Positions 63,704 through 64,000 of a stretch of DNA of 64,000 nucleotides are shown here, one piece after another. The stretch spans positions 992,001 through 1,056,000 of the forward strand of contig CAWBYY010000011.1 of the NCBI GenBank assembly GCA_963793095.1. Reading direction: 5' to 3'. Each line of letters starts with the position of its first letter. The first letter of the stretch is position 1. The notes under the pieces are model-generated. The model did not search any database, was not told where the DNA came from, and worked only from the letters and a program-made list of their open reading frames with translations. The DNA comes from CAVWDI01 sp963793095. Lineage in GTDB: Bacteria > Chloroflexota > Anaerolineae > Anaerolineales > UBA4823. A program made the position numbers and the translations under genes.

Positions 63704-64000
63704 ATGCAAAGACGCCGTTTTTTAAATCAATTACTGCTCTCTTCCGGAGCAGTGATGCTGGGATCCCAATGCCGCAGGTCCGGTGCCGGGGAAAAGACAC
63801 CTGAACAGGAAGCAGGATCTCAAATCACCGGAAAACCTGCTGCGGGAACCATAAAAGAACCAGCACGTGACATCCCTGTGGTGGAAACTGCAGATGTTCT
63901 GGTTATTGGAGGCGGTCCATCGGGCGTTGCCGCAGCCATTGCTGCCAGCCGTACCGGGGCCCGGACCATCCTGGCCGAGCGGTACAATCACCTGGGGGGA
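63704..64000 (+). CDS. FAD-dependent oxidoreductase, exported (partial, window end)
   Basis: 99 codons from the ATG at 63704, open to the window edge. The N-terminus (MQRRRFLNQLLLSSGAVMLG) is a twin-arginine or lipoprotein-like signal, then a linker and the dinucleotide motif VLVIGGGPSGVAAAIAASRT followed by GARTILAERYNHLGG. This matches PF12831 FAD-dependent oxidoreductases of Bacteroidota, often in sugar loci. The remainder lies outside the window. Confidence 0.85.
   Translation, partial: MQRRRFLNQLLLSSGAVMLGSQCRRSGAGEKTPEQEAGSQITGKPAAGTIKEPARDIPVVETADVLVIGGGPSGVAAAIAASRTGARTILAERYNHLGG

Noticed and set aside
1..64000. tRNA, rRNA or CRISPR arrays
   Set aside because: No cloverleaf-like TTCRANNC plus CCA pattern, no rRNA core sequence and no regularly spaced repeats were seen by eye. 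A covariance-model search would settle small RNAs.

Overview
The window is not one genome. Three blocks differ in gene content, gene structure and base composition, and each boundary cuts a gene in mid-frame. Block A (1 to about 17,685) is bacterial and most like Chloroflexota (Anaerolineae/Caldilineae type). It is compact and GC-rich and carries the palindrome ACGGCCGT at least 13 times. Block B (about 17,690 to 22,640) is nuclear DNA of a unicellular eukaryote, probably a diatom or other stramenopile. It has spliceosomal introns of 82-88 nt, a Ca2+/cyclic-nucleotide kinase and an acyl-CoA-binding ankyrin protein. Block C (about 22,685 to 64,000) is Bacteroidota (Bacteroidales/Marinilabiliales type), with lipoproteins, a TonB receptor, many glycoside hydrolases and a Bacteroidota-type promoter. 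The simplest reading is a chimeric assembly joined at (TC)8 and T12 low-complexity tracts. I would not read it as a bacterium with a eukaryotic insertion.

Block A, minus strand: a GntR/FadR regulator translationally coupled to 2-oxoacid:ferredoxin oxidoreductase genes korA-korB, then kbl with a clean terminator. A stand-alone histidine kinase follows on the plus strand. Next on the minus strand come the PLP synthase pair pdxS-pdxT, a methyltransferase, a four-helix-bundle protein and a cysteine-free family-4-like uracil-DNA glycosylase, separated by short TCAGC-rich repeats that supply several stop codons and one start. A deletion remnant of a GDK-repeat/SUMF1 protein lies beside a REP-associated (RAYT-like) transposase with small hairpins. 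The block ends with a beta-lactamase-fold lipoprotein, a clan-A glycosidase, spoVS, murJ and a truncated unknown gene.

Block B: a secreted alpha/alpha-toroid protein and an ACB-ankyrin protein diverge from a promoter region carrying a perfect CRE palindrome. Convergent with the latter is the 3' part of a kinase gene whose four exons I could splice in frame: kinase tail, EF-hand, two cyclic-nucleotide-binding domains, EF-hand pair.

Block C: 22.7-43 kb is a carbohydrate-degradation region (GH27, enolase-superfamily dehydratase, several unassigned TIM-barrel-type lipoproteins, serine hydrolase, SUMF1 protein, amidohydrolase, TonB receptor, DUF6067-like protein, GH92 mannosidase, S9 peptidase) with no SusC/SusD pair. 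Three reading frames in it are broken by apparent single-base indels. At 43.8-44.4 kb a deletion scar leaves a PIN toxin whose antitoxin survives only as its last residues. At 45.5-55 kb lies an AT-richer envelope/stress cluster (AraC regulator, B12-radical SAM, cupin, two GT4 glycosyltransferases, PIG-L deacetylase, universal stress protein, SPFH protein, two tiny membrane proteins, coiled-coil lipoprotein). At 55-62 kb are an FG-GAP lipoprotein, PPK2, an FtsX-type permease and a Tat-exported oxidoreductase. At 62.4-63.5 kb is a very AT-rich mobile mystery protein A/B (HTH + Fic) pair with a duplicated 33-bp operator laid over a promoter. The window ends in an FAD-dependent oxidoreductase.

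I did not find a clear, complete new system. The best leads are the unassigned glycosidase-like genes, the 45.5-55 kb cluster, the Fic pair with its operator and variant motif, and the cNMP/Ca2+ kinase architecture.
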